In this document: piece by piece, positions 33,596 through 42,224 of the stretch
How the letters are laid out: each line of letters opens with the position of its first letter
Position numbering within the stretch: position 1 is the first letter of the stretch
DNA from: Actinotalea sp. JY-7876
GTDB lineage: Bacteria; Actinomycetota; Actinomycetes; Actinomycetales; Cellulomonadaceae
Direction: 5' to 3'
Assembly (NCBI RefSeq): GCF_014042015.1
Contig: NZ_CP059493.1
Span: 744,001 to 808,000 of the forward strand
Length of the DNA: 64,000 nucleotides
Made by a program: the position numbers and the translations under genes
Notes under the pieces: model-generated
What the model was told of the DNA's origin: nothing
Database searches by the model: none
What the model saw: the letters and a program-made list of their open reading frames with translations, nothing else

Positions 33596-33901
33596 GTGAG
33601 CGAGTTCTACGTCAACGACCCACAGCTCGTCGATGCCGCCAAGCAGATCACGGCGCTCTCCGGCCAGTTCCCGGCGGCCAGGTCCTACGCGTCGACGCAC
33701 CTGGACATCGGCCTCGGCGACACCGGCCTGCTGCTCAGCACGATCATGCTGACGACCGGGAAGGCGAGGACCGCCGTCCTGGACGAGCTCGCGGTCGCAC
33801 GGTCCCACCTCGACGCGGCCGCGACCGAGCTGCGGGCCGCCGCGGCGACGTACCGGACCACCGACGACGCCGTCGACGCCTCGCTCGACGCGACCTACTG
33901 A
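33596..33901 (+). CDS. WXG100-superfamily-like protein with C-terminal YxxxD motif
   Basis: This 101-residue protein is predicted to be mostly two alpha helices with a turn, the size and shape of type VII (ESX) substrates. It lacks a WXG, but YRTTD in its last 15 residues fits the YxxxD/E secretion signal of actinobacterial ESX substrates. The GTG start follows AGGAGG directly; the ATG two bases upstream is out of frame. It heads a run of three genes with 10- and 2-base gaps. No EccC-type ATPase is in the window. Confidence 0.65.
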   Translation: MSEFYVNDPQLVDAAKQITALSGQFPAARSYASTHLDIGLGDTGLLLSTIMLTTGKARTAVLDELAVARSHLDAAATELRAAAATYRTTDDAVDASLDATY

Positions 33902-33911
33902 GGAGACGCAC

Positions 33912-34673
33912 ATGGCGCAGTACGACGGCGGCGGGCAGGCGTGGGCGGCCTCGGCCGGTCTGGCCCTGGTCCCGCCTGTGGCCACAGATCCCATGCCGGA
34001 CCTCGGCGAGGCGATCCTGGGCTGGCAGAACTACGTCTCGGCGAGCTACTGCATCAACGAGATCATCGAGATGGTCTGCGGCTTCGACCCCTTCACGTGG
34101 CTCAGCAGCCACTTCACCGGCAGCTGGGAGGAGTTCTCGGAGGCCGGTGCGGCCCTGGCGAACCTCAGCAACTTCGTGACGACGACCCGCGGCCAGCTCT
34201 CCACGGCGGTCGCGCCGCTGAACTTCGCGTGGACGGGCAACGCCGCCACCGCGGCCCTGGCCTACTTCGAGTCGCTCGAGCAGGGGCTGACGACCCTGGC
34301 CGACGCCATCGACGGGCTCGCGGAGGACTTCCAGACGACGGCGTTCGGCGTCTGGTCGGCGGGACAGGCCGCCGTGACCGCCCTCGCGGAGCTCTGCGAC
34401 TGGCTCATCCTGCTGGCGCTCGAGCTGGCGGCGGCCGCGTCCTCCAGCTGGACGATCGTCGGCGGGCTGATCGCCGGCTCGGCCGCGGCCGCCACGGCGC
34501 TCAAGGCGGGCGGCGTCTGGCGCGAGGTGGTCAAGTGGCACGGTCGCGCCGTGGGCGGAGCGGAGGGCTTCGCCGGCCTCGCCGCGGCGAACCTGTCGCT
34601 GGTCCACGGACTGGAGGGGGTCTCGATGCCCGGCAGCACGCTCGACATCCCGGGCACCGGAAAGGGGAAGTGA
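33912..34673 (+). CDS. WXG100-like larger protein, 253 residues
   Basis: I recognise no specific family. The middle (about residues 75-145) contains a helix-turn-helix hairpin pattern with LNFAWTGNAATAALAYFESL, where WTG fits the WXG turn of ESX-type proteins, followed by a second long helix. From about 150 to 200 there are hydrophobic stretches (LCDWLILLALELAAAASSSW and IVGGLIAGSAAAATALKAG) that could insert in the membrane. It overlaps no neighbour but lies 10 bases after a YxxxD-bearing partner, suggesting the two form a pair. Confidence 0.6.
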   Translation: MAQYDGGGQAWAASAGLALVPPVATDPMPDLGEAILGWQNYVSASYCINEIIEMVCGFDPFTWLSSHFTGSWEEFSEAGAALANLSNFVTTTRGQLSTAVAPLNFAWTGNAATAALAYFESLEQGLTTLADAIDGLAEDFQTTAFGVWSAGQAAVTALAELCDWLILLALELAAAASSSWTIVGGLIAGSAAAATALKAGGVWREVVKWHGRAVGGAEGFAGLAAANLSLVHGLEGVSMPGSTLDIPGTGKGK

Positions 34674-34675
34674 GT

Positions 34676-35005
34676 ATGGCAGCGACCGACGGGGTGCCGT
34701 GGGACGACAGGGTGGCGCGGCTGTCCGCGGCCATGGGCGGCGACCCGGCGCGGGGACGGCAGGCCATGCGCGCCCTCGAGCGCCTGCGCTCGGCCGAGGA
34801 CCCCCGGCTGCGCGAGCTGGCCCAGGACGTGCTCGACGGCAGGCGCACCCTGCGGGAGATGGTGCAGGACGACGCGTTCGGCCGCGTCGTCTCCGGCAGG
34901 CTCCCCGCGCTGAAGACCCAGCTCGACGAGATGACCCCCGAGGACCGCGAGCGTCTCCTGGCCGGGTACGAGGAGCAGCGGCGCCGCGATCTCGCGGGCG
35001 GCTGA
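34676..35005 (+). CDS. Hypothetical helical protein, 109 residues
   Basis: I do not recognise a family. It is rich in Arg, Glu, Asp and Leu and is predicted to be wholly helical (RQAMRALERLRSAEDPRLRE, then LREMVQDDAFGRVVS and MTPEDRERLLAGYEEQRRRD). There is no signal peptide or TM segment. Its ATG lies three bases after the stop of the WXG100-like gene, with GGGGAAG as ribosome binding site, so it belongs to the same operon and may be a dedicated chaperone or structural partner. That role is a guess from position. Confidence 0.65.
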   Translation: MAATDGVPWDDRVARLSAAMGGDPARGRQAMRALERLRSAEDPRLRELAQDVLDGRRTLREMVQDDAFGRVVSGRLPALKTQLDEMTPEDRERLLAGYEEQRRRDLAGG

Positions 35006-35024
35006 GCCGTCGGCCTCGGCGTCG

Positions 35025-35282
35025 TCAGTGCCGGACGCGGCGCAGCAGCTCGAGCGCGTGCTCCTCGTCGGTCATCGTGGTGACCTTGGACGCCTGCATC
35101 CACACCGCCGGGTTCGTCAGGTGGCCGAAGGCCCACTGCACCTCGAAGGCGCCGGACGCGGCGTCGCGGTCGATCCGCCAGGTGCCCGGGTGGCCGGTGC
35201 GCGGGTCGGTGCCGACGACGGTCACGGGCCAGGAGGCGGAGCCCGTGGCGGCGTCGCGGTGGTCGGACAGGGTCGTCGTCAT
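35025..35282 (-). CDS. Small hypothetical protein, 85 residues
   Basis: I do not recognise it. The sequence has a beta-like first half (WPVTVVGTDPRTGHPGTWRI) and FEVQWAFGHLTNPAVWMQAS, ending in a helix (DEEHALELLRRVRH). No signal peptide, TM segment or metal motif is visible. GAGGAG lies five bases before the ATG, which makes it a likely real gene. It converges on the 109-residue gene with a 19-base gap. Confidence 0.6.
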   Translation of the reverse strand: MTTTLSDHRDAATGSASWPVTVVGTDPRTGHPGTWRIDRDAASGAFEVQWAFGHLTNPAVWMQASKVTTMTDEEHALELLRRVRH

Positions 35283-35478
35283 GGTCGCTCCTCGGCGTCT
35301 CGCAGGGGCGGCGTGGTCGCGTCCCCCAGTGTGCGTCGGCATCCTGGGCGGAACCTGAACGGGACCCGCCGGGTGGCCTGCGTCACATCCCGCGCGCGTC
35401 GACGGCCGGCCGCGCGTGGCCGCGGGGTGGCGGGCATGGTGGAGCAAGCACGCACGTCCCAGCTGAGAGGAACCGGGG

Positions 35479-37908
35479 ATGATCCCGCGCACCGACAACC
35501 ACCTGCACCTCGAGCTCGTCGACGGCGTCGAGCGCACCGGGCGCGGCCTGCTCGCTGCGCTGGGGGGTGAGCGGTTCCGCGTCGACGTCGTCCGCGACGA
35601 CGTCGTCCGGCTCGCGATGAGCCGCGGCGGGGTCTTCGACGAGCAGCCCACGCACGCCGTCTGCGTCGACCCGCTCTCGCCCGACGTCGCGTTCGAGGTG
35701 GAGCGCTCGGACGACGTCGTCCGGGTGCGGACCGCCGCGCTCGTCGTCTCGCTCTGGCTCGACCCGTTCCGCGTCGACGTCCACCGGGCCGACGGGTCGC
35801 CCGTGATCGAGACCGCGCGGGGCGCCGACGGCCGGTACGGCACCTACGCCACGCTCAACGACGCGTTCGTGCTGCGCCGCCGGTGCCGCCCCGAGGACGC
35901 GATCTACGGGCTCGGCGAGAAGACGGGGCGCCACAACCGCAAGGGCCGCGACTTCACGCTGTGGAACAGCGACGTGCTCAGCCCTGACGTCGCGGGCGCC
36001 GCCGCCGCGCGCCTCGGGGCCGACGACCCGCGTGCGGACGCGTCGAGCACCGAGTTCGACCCGTACTACGTCTCGATCCCGTTCTTCTACCACCAGAGGT
36101 GGCCCGGCGGGGCGATGGCCGGGTCGTTCCTGGACAACGGCTACCGCGTGGCCTACGACTTCACCGCGCCCGACGAGTACGTCATCCGTGGCGACGGCGG
36201 CCAGTGGTGCGAGTACGTGTTCGCGGGCCCGCGCATGCCGGACATCCTCGAGGCCTACACCTGGCTGACGGGCCGCACGCCGCTGCCCCCGCTCTGGTCG
36301 CTGGGCTACCACCAGTCGCGCTGGCACGCGTACGCCCAGGAAGCCGTCGAGCAGGTGGCCCGGCGCCACCGCGAGCTGGACGTGCCGTGCGACGCCCTGT
36401 GGCTCGACATCGAGTACATGGACGGCTACCGCGTCTTCACCTGGGACCGCGAGCGGTTCCCCGACCCGCCGGGCATGCTCGCGCGCCTGCGCGACGACGG
36501 CTTCCGCGTCATCACGATCATCGACCCGGGGGTCAAGCACGACCCCGGCTACGCCGTGTTCGACGAGGCCGTGGAGAAGGACCTCCTGTGCCGCACCGAG
36601 GGCGGGGACCTCTACGTCGGCCAGGTCTGGCCGGGGCGGACGGCGTTCCCCGACTTCGTCACGCAGGAGACGCGCGCGTGGTGGGGCCGGCTCAACGCCG
36701 AGCACGTGCGCTCCGGCCTCGCGGGGATCTGGAACGACATGAACGAGCCCGCGACGGGCGACGTCGACCCGGGGCGCATGCGCTTCGGGCGTGGGCGGTT
36801 CTCGCACGAGCGGTTCCACAACCAGTACGCGCTGCTCATGGCGATGGGCACGGTCGAGGGCCTGCGCGCCGCGATGCCCGAGCTGCGCACGTTCGTGCTG
36901 ACGCGCGCCGGCTCGGCCGGCATCCAGCGCTACGCGGCGAACTGGATGGGGGACAACCAGTCGCGCTGGGACCACCTGTGGCTGAGCATCCCCATGGCCA
37001 ACGGCTTCGGCGTGTCCGGCCAGGCGTTCGTGGGCGCCGACGTCGGCGGCTTCTTCGGCAGCACCGACGCGGAGCTGTTCCTGCGCTGGATGCAGTACGG
37101 CGCGCTGACCCCGTTCTTCCGCAACCACTCCGCCATGGGGAACGTCGACCAGTACGTGTGGGCCTTCGGCGACGTCGTCCTGGCGGGCGTGCGCGAGGCG
37201 ATCCGCCTGCGCTACCGGCTCCTGCCGTACCTCTACAGCGCCTTCGTCGTGGCGTCCGAGACCGGGGCGCCCGTGCAGCGCCCGCTCGTCCTGGACCACC
37301 AGGACGACGCCGTCGTGCGCGACGTCGACGACCAGTACCTGCTCGGGCCGCACCTGCTGGTGGCGCCGGTCGTCGAGCCCGGCACCACGCACCGGCAGGT
37401 GTACCTCCCCGCGGGCGAGTGGGTGGACTGGCACACGGGCGAGCGGCACGTGGGGCCGCGGTTCGTCGTGGCGCAGACGCCCATGGAGCGCATCCCGCTG
37501 TACGTGCGCGCGGGCGCCGTCGTGCCGATGTGGGAGCGGGCACCGGCCTCGACCGCCGAGCCCGCACCCGAGCTGGTCGAGCTGCACCTGCGGGTCCCGG
37601 CGCTCGACGGCACCGCCACGTCGATGCTCCAGGAGGACGACGGTCTCACCGTAGCCGCGGTCGACGGCGCCCACGTGCGCACGACCTTCGAGGTCACCCG
37701 CGCGGGCGGCGCCGTCACGGTGCGCGCCAGGACGACGGGTGACGGCTTCCCGGGGCACCGCCGCACGGCCTTCCGCGTGGTCCTGCACGGCGCGGTGGGC
37801 GACCGCGCGCGGCTCGACGACGCCGAGGTGCCGGTCGAGGACGGGGTGGTGCTGGTGCCCGGCGAGCGCGAGGGCTTCACGCTCGAGCTCCGGGCCGACG
37901 GGCGCTGA
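35479..37908 (+). CDS. Glycoside hydrolase family 31 (alpha-glucosidase/alpha-xylosidase type)
   Basis: This 809-residue enzyme has the full GH31 layout: N-terminal beta-sandwich, barrel from about residue 270, and C-terminal beta domains. The nucleophile Asp420 is in GIWNDMNEP, and the acid/base Asp is in NWMGDNQSRWDHL. Other family segments are DIEYMDGYRVFTW, ITIIDPGVKHDPGY and LTPFFRNHS. No signal peptide is present, so it acts on imported oligosaccharides. Alpha-glucosidase is the commonest activity, but alpha-xylosidase cannot be excluded. AGAGGAAC precedes the ATG. It stands alone, followed by tatB. Confidence 0.93.
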   Translation: MIPRTDNHLHLELVDGVERTGRGLLAALGGERFRVDVVRDDVVRLAMSRGGVFDEQPTHAVCVDPLSPDVAFEVERSDDVVRVRTAALVVSLWLDPFRVDVHRADGSPVIETARGADGRYGTYATLNDAFVLRRRCRPEDAIYGLGEKTGRHNRKGRDFTLWNSDVLSPDVAGAAAARLGADDPRADASSTEFDPYYVSIPFFYHQRWPGGAMAGSFLDNGYRVAYDFTAPDEYVIRGDGGQWCEYVFAGPRMPDILEAYTWLTGRTPLPPLWSLGYHQSRWHAYAQEAVEQVARRHRELDVPCDALWLDIEYMDGYRVFTWDRERFPDPPGMLARLRDDGFRVITIIDPGVKHDPGYAVFDEAVEKDLLCRTEGGDLYVGQVWPGRTAFPDFVTQETRAWWGRLNAEHVRSGLAGIWNDMNEPATGDVDPGRMRFGRGRFSHERFHNQYALLMAMGTVEGLRAAMPELRTFVLTRAGSAGIQRYAANWMGDNQSRWDHLWLSIPMANGFGVSGQAFVGADVGGFFGSTDAELFLRWMQYGALTPFFRNHSAMGNVDQYVWAFGDVVLAGVREAIRLRYRLLPYLYSAFVVASETGAPVQRPLVLDHQDDAVVRDVDDQYLLGPHLLVAPVVEPGTTHRQVYLPAGEWVDWHTGERHVGPRFVVAQTPMERIPLYVRAGAVVPMWERAPASTAEPAPELVELHLRVPALDGTATSMLQEDDGLTVAAVDGAHVRTTFEVTRAGGAVTVRARTTGDGFPGHRRTAFRVVLHGAVGDRARLDDAEVPVEDGVVLVPGEREGFTLELRADGR

Positions 37909-37953
37909 TCGGATTCTGTCCGGGGCCTTGACGCAATAGGTAGGGTCCCAGGC

Positions 37954-38310
37954 ATGGGTATCAGCGGGTGGGAGCTCCTGGTCCTGGTGACCGCCGTCGT
38001 CGTGCTCGTGGGCCCCGAGCAGCTGCCGCGCGCGGCGGAGCAGCTGGGACGCCTCGTGCGCGAGGTCCGGGCGATCGCGTCGGGCGCGCGGGAGCGCGTC
38101 CGCGAGGAGCTGGGTCCGGACGTCGACCTCGACTGGGAGGCGCTCGACCCGCGCCAGTACGACCCTCGGCGCATCGTGCGCGAGGCCCTCGTCGAGGAGC
38201 TGCGCGGACCCGCCGAGCGGGCGCATGGCCACGCCGCGCCTGCTGCCGTGCCGCCCCCGCTCCGGGCCGCGGGTGCGGACCCCGGAGCCGGGGCGGCGCC
38301 GACGGCCTGA
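37954..38310 (+). CDS. tatB: Twin-arginine translocase subunit TatB
   Basis: TatB is part of the receptor complex that recognises twin-arginine signal peptides with TatC. The 118-residue protein has the short TM helix at the N-terminus (WELLVLVTAVVVLVGPEQL), the GPEQLP hinge, and an amphipathic helix (RAAEQLGRLVREVRAIASGA), then a variable tail rich in Ala and Pro. TAGGGT lies seven bases before the ATG, a likely near-leaderless promoter. It converges on tatC across a short GC-rich hairpin, so the three tat genes here are in two transcripts. Confidence 0.88.
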   Translation: MGISGWELLVLVTAVVVLVGPEQLPRAAEQLGRLVREVRAIASGARERVREELGPDVDLDWEALDPRQYDPRRIVREALVEELRGPAERAHGHAAPAAVPPPLRAAGADPGAGAAPTA

Positions 38311-38338
38311 GCGCCGCGGGCGCGCACCGCGACGGCGC
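38311..38338. terminator. Short hairpin between convergent tatB and tatC
   Basis: GCGCCG and CGGCGC can pair over six bases around a 16-base loop, itself GC-rich, occupying the whole gap. It is a weak candidate for a shared terminator. Confidence 0.3.
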
Positions 38339-39171
38339 TACGCCGGTCGGGCGGCTCCGCCCCGCCGACGCACCCGCCGGTCGCGCAGGGCGGCCACGCC
38401 GACGGCGACGAAGTACAAGCCGCAGATCGGCGTCGCCATCGCGAGCATGGACCATGCGTCCGGCAGCGGGTTGGCGAACGCCGTGAAGACGAGCGCGAGC
38501 AGGACCGCCCAGCGCCAGGCCCGGAGCATCGTCGCCGCGGGCAGCAGCCCGAGGAAGTTCAGCGCCACCAGGACCAGCGGCAGCAGGAAGGCAAGGCCGA
38601 ACACGAGGATCACGCGCATGAAGAACCCGAAATAGGCGCGCGCGTCCATGAGGTTGACCGCGCTGTCCGGCGTGAAGGCCGTCAGCGTGCTGATCGCGGT
38701 GGGCAGCACGAACCAGGCGAGCGCACCGCCCGCGACGAACAGCACGCTCCCCGCGGGGACGAAGGAGAACACGTAGCGCTTCTCCTGGCGCGTCAGGGCC
38801 GGCGTCACGAAGGCGAGCAGCTGACCGATCCACCACGGCGCCGAGAGGAAGACCCCCAGGAAGAGGGCAACCTTGAGCTGCATGTCGAACGCCGAGCCGA
38901 TCGTGGTGAAGTTGAGTGCGGCGGTCTGCCCCCGGTGGCCCAGCCCTTGCAGGGGCTGGCTCATCGCCGCGAAGACCGGGTCGTACGCGAACCACCCGAG
39001 GCAGGCCCCGAGCACGAGCCCGAGGGCCGACCACAGGACACGGCGTCGGAGCTCGGCGAGGTGCGCCGCGAGCGCCATCCGGCCCTCGGGGTCGTGCGTC
39101 GACCGGCCGGACCGGCGCCCGCGCGGGGCGTCGGCCGGCCGGTCGTGAGCCGCTGACGGGTGCGCCGTCAT
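38338..39171 (-). CDS. tatC: Twin-arginine translocase subunit TatC
   Basis: TatC is the membrane core of the Tat receptor. The 277-residue protein has a 35-residue polar N-terminal extension, then LAAHLAELRRRVLWSALGL, the family signature for signal-peptide recognition, and six TM helices (about 45-65, 105-130, 145-170, 190-215, 225-240 and 245-262). FVTPALTRQEKRYVFSF and the conserved Glu belong to the first cytoplasmic loop. It lies four bases after tatA on the minus strand, in an operon that begins with a ROK regulator. Confidence 0.95.
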   Translation of the reverse strand: MTAHPSAAHDRPADAPRGRRSGRSTHDPEGRMALAAHLAELRRRVLWSALGLVLGACLGWFAYDPVFAAMSQPLQGLGHRGQTAALNFTTIGSAFDMQLKVALFLGVFLSAPWWIGQLLAFVTPALTRQEKRYVFSFVPAGSVLFVAGGALAWFVLPTAISTLTAFTPDSAVNLMDARAYFGFFMRVILVFGLAFLLPLVLVALNFLGLLPAATMLRAWRWAVLLALVFTAFANPLPDAWSMLAMATPICGLYFVAVGVAALRDRRVRRRGGAARPA

Positions 39172-39175
39172 CGCC

Positions 39176-39430
39176 TCATGCCTGCGGCGAGCCGGGCTGG
39201 GCCGCGGCCGGCGCCTGGGTGGCGAGGGCCGGCGTGACGGCGGGTGCCGGTGCCGGCGCCGTCGGCGGGGCCAGGGGCGAGGTGTCCTCGCGCAGCTCCT
39301 GGACCTCCTTCTTGAAGATCTTCAGCGACTTGCCGACGTTGCCGGCGATCTCCGGGAGCTTGCTGGCGCCGAACAGCACGACGACGGTGATGGCGATGAT
39401 GACGATCGCCCAGACGCTCGGGGTCCTCAT
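39176..39430 (-). CDS. tatA: Twin-arginine translocase subunit TatA
   Basis: TatA forms the conducting oligomer of the Tat system. The 84-residue protein has a TM helix (VWAIVIIAITVVVLFGASKL), the FGASKLP hinge, an amphipathic helix (AGNVGKSLKIFKKEVQELRE) and a Pro/Ala tail. AGGAGG precedes the ATG, which overlaps the stop of the oxidoreductase gene by four bases. The coupling of tatA to a cytosolic flavoenzyme gene is unusual. Confidence 0.93.
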   Translation of the reverse strand: MRTPSVWAIVIIAITVVVLFGASKLPEIAGNVGKSLKIFKKEVQELREDTSPLAPPTAPAPAPAVTPALATQAPAAAQPGSPQA

Positions 39431-40818
39431 GGTTCCTCCTGGTGGGTGGTGCCCCGCTCCTCGTCGAGGGGGGCGTCGGTCGGGTCGACGGCGGACCACA
39501 GGTGACGGTCCGGGTCCAGGTGCTCGCGGGCAGCGCGCACGCGTGCGAGGTCCTCGGGGGTGAAGCACTCCTGCACGCGGCCCGGCAGCGTGAGGTCGGC
39601 CTCCCCGACGTACCGGGCGGGGCTCAGCGGCTCCCGGACGACGGCCGCGCGCGCCCAGGCGGCGTGCGCCGTGGCCGCGTCCGGCCGGCCGGAGGCCACC
39701 GGGTCCCAGTGCGCGTACGCCGAGACGCTCGTCGCGCCGCCGGGCCGGTGCACGGCGTCGACGGTCGCCTCGCGGGGGGGCGCCGGGGTCACCAGGACGC
39801 TCGAGCGCGTCGTCGGCGCGGCGGCCACCGCGGCGAGGACATCCGGCAGCAGCGCGGCCCACGGCCGGTCGCTCCACGCGTGGTCCGACCACAGCGCCTC
39901 GCCGTCGTGCCGGGGGAGCGCCGCGACGAGCCCGGCGAGCCCGCCGTGCACGGTCGCCGCGGCGCCCTGCGCGCCCGGCAGGACGTCGAGGGCCGCGAGC
40001 AGGCGCCGGGCGTGCTCGGCGTCGGCGCCGAAGGCGGTCCCGGCCACGGTCAGGGACGCGGCACGCGGGCCGCCCCCGCAGGGTCCGGTGCGACGCGCGA
40101 AGACGGTCACCTCCAGCCCGGGCAGGCGCTCGGTCCGCAGTGTGTCGAGCGCGGCACCGACCTCGGCCGCGTCCTCGCCGCCCACGGTCAGCAGGCGCCG
40201 GACCACCGTCGGCACGCCGGGGACCAGGCGCACCTCGAGCCCGACGACGACGCCGGGGAACGTGGGGCCTGCGCCCCGCGCGACCGCGAGCAGCTCGGCG
40301 TCGGCCTCCCGCGTGAGGCGCAGGCGTCGGCCGTCGGCCGTGACGACGTCCAGGGCGACGACCCGCTCGCACGCCGCGCCCCAGGCGCCGGCGTTCCAGC
40401 CGTGCCCGCCCGCCAGGAGGTAGCCACCGAGGCCCACGGTGGGGACGTGCCCGACGGGGAACGACCAGCCGGACCCGTCGAGGAGCGCGGCGGCCTGCTC
40501 GACGGTCGTGCCGGGACCGAGACGCGCGGTGCCGCGGTGCGGGTCGACGTGGACCCCGCGCAGGGCGCGGAGGTCGAGCGCGAGGCTCCCCGGTCGCAGG
40601 TGGGTCGCGCTGAGGCTGTGGCCACCGCTGCGGACGGCGAGCCGCAGGCCGGTGCGCCGGGCGGCACGCACGAGGTCCACGACGTCCTGCTCGTCGGCCA
40701 CCCGCGCGACGGCGGCCGGTGCGTGCGGGGGCTGGTGCGCGGACACGGACAGGGCGCGCCGGGCCTCGGCGTAGCCGACGTCCGCGCGGTGGACCGTCCT
40801 GCTGCCCGCGTCCCTCAC
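39427..40818 (-). CDS. FAD-binding oxidoreductase, berberine-bridge-enzyme type
   Basis: This 463-residue protein has the PCMH-type FAD domain with LRLAVRSGGHSLSATH (His for covalent flavin attachment), GTTVEQAAALL, and FPVGHVPTVGLGGYLLAGGH, and a C-terminal BBE-like part (ECFTPEDLARVRAAREHLDPD). The second cysteinyl attachment segment is replaced by GAWGAACERV, so bicovalent binding is uncertain. Relatives oxidise sugars, alcohols or alkaloids. There is no signal peptide. The GTG start overlaps the ROK gene stop by four bases and the end overlaps tatA, giving one transcript with ROK, tatA and tatC. Confidence 0.87.
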   Translation of the reverse strand: MRDAGSRTVHRADVGYAEARRALSVSAHQPPHAPAAVARVADEQDVVDLVRAARRTGLRLAVRSGGHSLSATHLRPGSLALDLRALRGVHVDPHRGTARLGPGTTVEQAAALLDGSGWSFPVGHVPTVGLGGYLLAGGHGWNAGAWGAACERVVALDVVTADGRRLRLTREADAELLAVARGAGPTFPGVVVGLEVRLVPGVPTVVRRLLTVGGEDAAEVGAALDTLRTERLPGLEVTVFARRTGPCGGGPRAASLTVAGTAFGADAEHARRLLAALDVLPGAQGAAATVHGGLAGLVAALPRHDGEALWSDHAWSDRPWAALLPDVLAAVAAAPTTRSSVLVTPAPPREATVDAVHRPGGATSVSAYAHWDPVASGRPDAATAHAAWARAAVVREPLSPARYVGEADLTLPGRVQECFTPEDLARVRAAREHLDPDRHLWSAVDPTDAPLDEERGTTHQEEP

Positions 40819-42065
40819 GACGCGCCGCCTGCCACGGCGTCGGTGCGGGCGATGGCGGCGTCGACGGCGGCGGGCGCGTACACGAGGTCCACGAGCTTGC
40901 GGGCGAGGCCCACGACCGCGCCGTCGGCGCCGAGCCGTGCCGAGGTCACCGTGAGGTGCTGGGTGGTCCGGTCGGAGACGTGGTCGCGGATCTCCGCATC
41001 GACCGCCGCAACGACCCGTGGCAGACGCCCGAGCGCCCCGCCGAGCACGACGGTGTCCGGGTTGATGGTCGCGACGACGGTGGCGAGCACCCGCCCCAGC
41101 GCGGCGGACGCGGCGTCGAGCTCGGCGCAGACCGCGGGGTCGCCGGCGGACACCCGCTCGGTGATGTCCGGCAGGTTCTGCACCCCGGTCGCGGCCAGGC
41201 GCCGCACCAGGGCCTGCCCGGACGCCCACGCGGCGAGGCACCCCCGGCGGCCGCACGTGCAGCGCGGGCCGTCGGCGGTCAGGCGGATGTGGCCGATGTC
41301 CCCGGCCGCACCCGCCGAGCCTTCGAGCACGTGGCCGCCGTCGACGATGCCGGCGCCGATCCCTGTCGCGTACTTCACCGCCAGCACGGTCTGGCCGGAG
41401 CCCGCGACGCTCGACTCGCCCAGCGCGAAGGCGCGCGCGTCGTTCTCGATCACGACCGGCACGTCCCAGCGGTCCCGCACGGTCGCGGTGATGGGGAACG
41501 ACTGCCAGCGCGGCATCGTGGTGGACCTGCCCAGGACGCCCGTCACCGGGTCCACGGGGCCCGGGATGCCGAGCGCGACGCCGACGAGGCGCTCGTCGGC
41601 CCCCGCGTCGACCAGCTCCTGCGCGACCTCGAACACCGTCTCGAGGTAGGGCGCCGCGTCCGTGTCGATGTCCGTCGCGACGTCGCGCATGCGCAGGATG
41701 TCGCCGCGGACGCCGGTGACGCACAGGCGCGCGTGCGTCTGGCCGAGGTCGAGCACGACGACCACCCGGCCCCGGTCGTCCCAGCGCAGGAGCTCGGCCC
41801 GACGGCCGGGTCCTCCGCCCTCGCGGTCGGAGCCGGCCGGGGCGGAGCCGGCCTGGTAGACGTAGCCGTGGGCGAACAGCGCGTCCAGCCGCTCGAAGAG
41901 GGTCGTGCGCGACATGCCGGTGGCCGCGAGCAGCTGCTGGCGGGTCCAGCCGGGCCGGGACCGGATCAGGGCGACGAGCGAGCCCGGCGAGCTCGGGGAG
42001 GGCGCCGGCGTGGAGCCGGGGTCCCCGGGGATCGGGGTGGGACCGGCCGTCGTGGCGTCCACCAT
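40815..42065 (-). CDS. ROK family transcriptional regulator
   Basis: This 416-residue protein has an N-terminal winged HTH (LVALIRSRPGWTRQQLLAATG, then MSRTTLFERLDALFAHGY) and a sugar-kinase-like ROK domain: VVVVLDLGQTHARLCV, GIPGPVDPVTG, the ENDARAFALGE motif, and the zinc-binding CTCGRRGCLAAWASG. Most ROK regulators repress sugar genes until a sugar or its phosphate binds. It faces the 20-kb catabolic operon, and a 17-bp dyad covers that operon's -10. It also leads its own operon with the flavoenzyme and tatAC. AGGGAG precedes the ATG. Confidence 0.92.
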   Translation of the reverse strand: MVDATTAGPTPIPGDPGSTPAPSPSSPGSLVALIRSRPGWTRQQLLAATGMSRTTLFERLDALFAHGYVYQAGSAPAGSDREGGGPGRRAELLRWDDRGRVVVVLDLGQTHARLCVTGVRGDILRMRDVATDIDTDAAPYLETVFEVAQELVDAGADERLVGVALGIPGPVDPVTGVLGRSTTMPRWQSFPITATVRDRWDVPVVIENDARAFALGESSVAGSGQTVLAVKYATGIGAGIVDGGHVLEGSAGAAGDIGHIRLTADGPRCTCGRRGCLAAWASGQALVRRLAATGVQNLPDITERVSAGDPAVCAELDAASAALGRVLATVVATINPDTVVLGGALGRLPRVVAAVDAEIRDHVSDRTTQHLTVTSARLGADGAVVGLARKLVDLVYAPAAVDAAIARTDAVAGGAS

Positions 42066-42140
42066 GGGGCTCCCTGGTCGCTGGGTCGTGCCGGGTTCGG
42101 GGACCGCCCCGGCGGTCGGACGAGCGGCATCCTGCCACTG

Positions 42141-42182
42141 TTGACGCCGTCGCACCAGACCGTTACGTTCGGCCGCTGAACG
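42141..42182 (+). promoter_or_regulatory. Promoter and candidate ROK operator of the 20-kb operon
   Basis: TTGACG (42141-42146) and TACGTT (42164-42169) are exactly 17 bases apart. CGTTCGGCCGCTGAACG (42166-42182) is a palindrome with one mismatched pair and overlaps the -10 and the expected transcript start, an ideal place for a repressor. The divergent ROK gene starts 76 bases away. Confidence 0.65.
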
Positions 42183-42224
42183 GAATTGCTCCCGACGCAC
42201 GATGGCGTGCAGGTGTGTGAGGTC

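Noticed and set aside
35479-37908. GH31 gene as part of the Tat operon
   Set aside because: It is on the plus strand ahead of tatB with a separate -10 for tatB between them, and no functional link is visible; the adjacency seems incidental.
42186-42224. TTG start 13 codons upstream in the GH63 gene
   Set aside because: It lacks a ribosome binding site and lies very close to the expected transcript start; family members begin near the chosen ATG.
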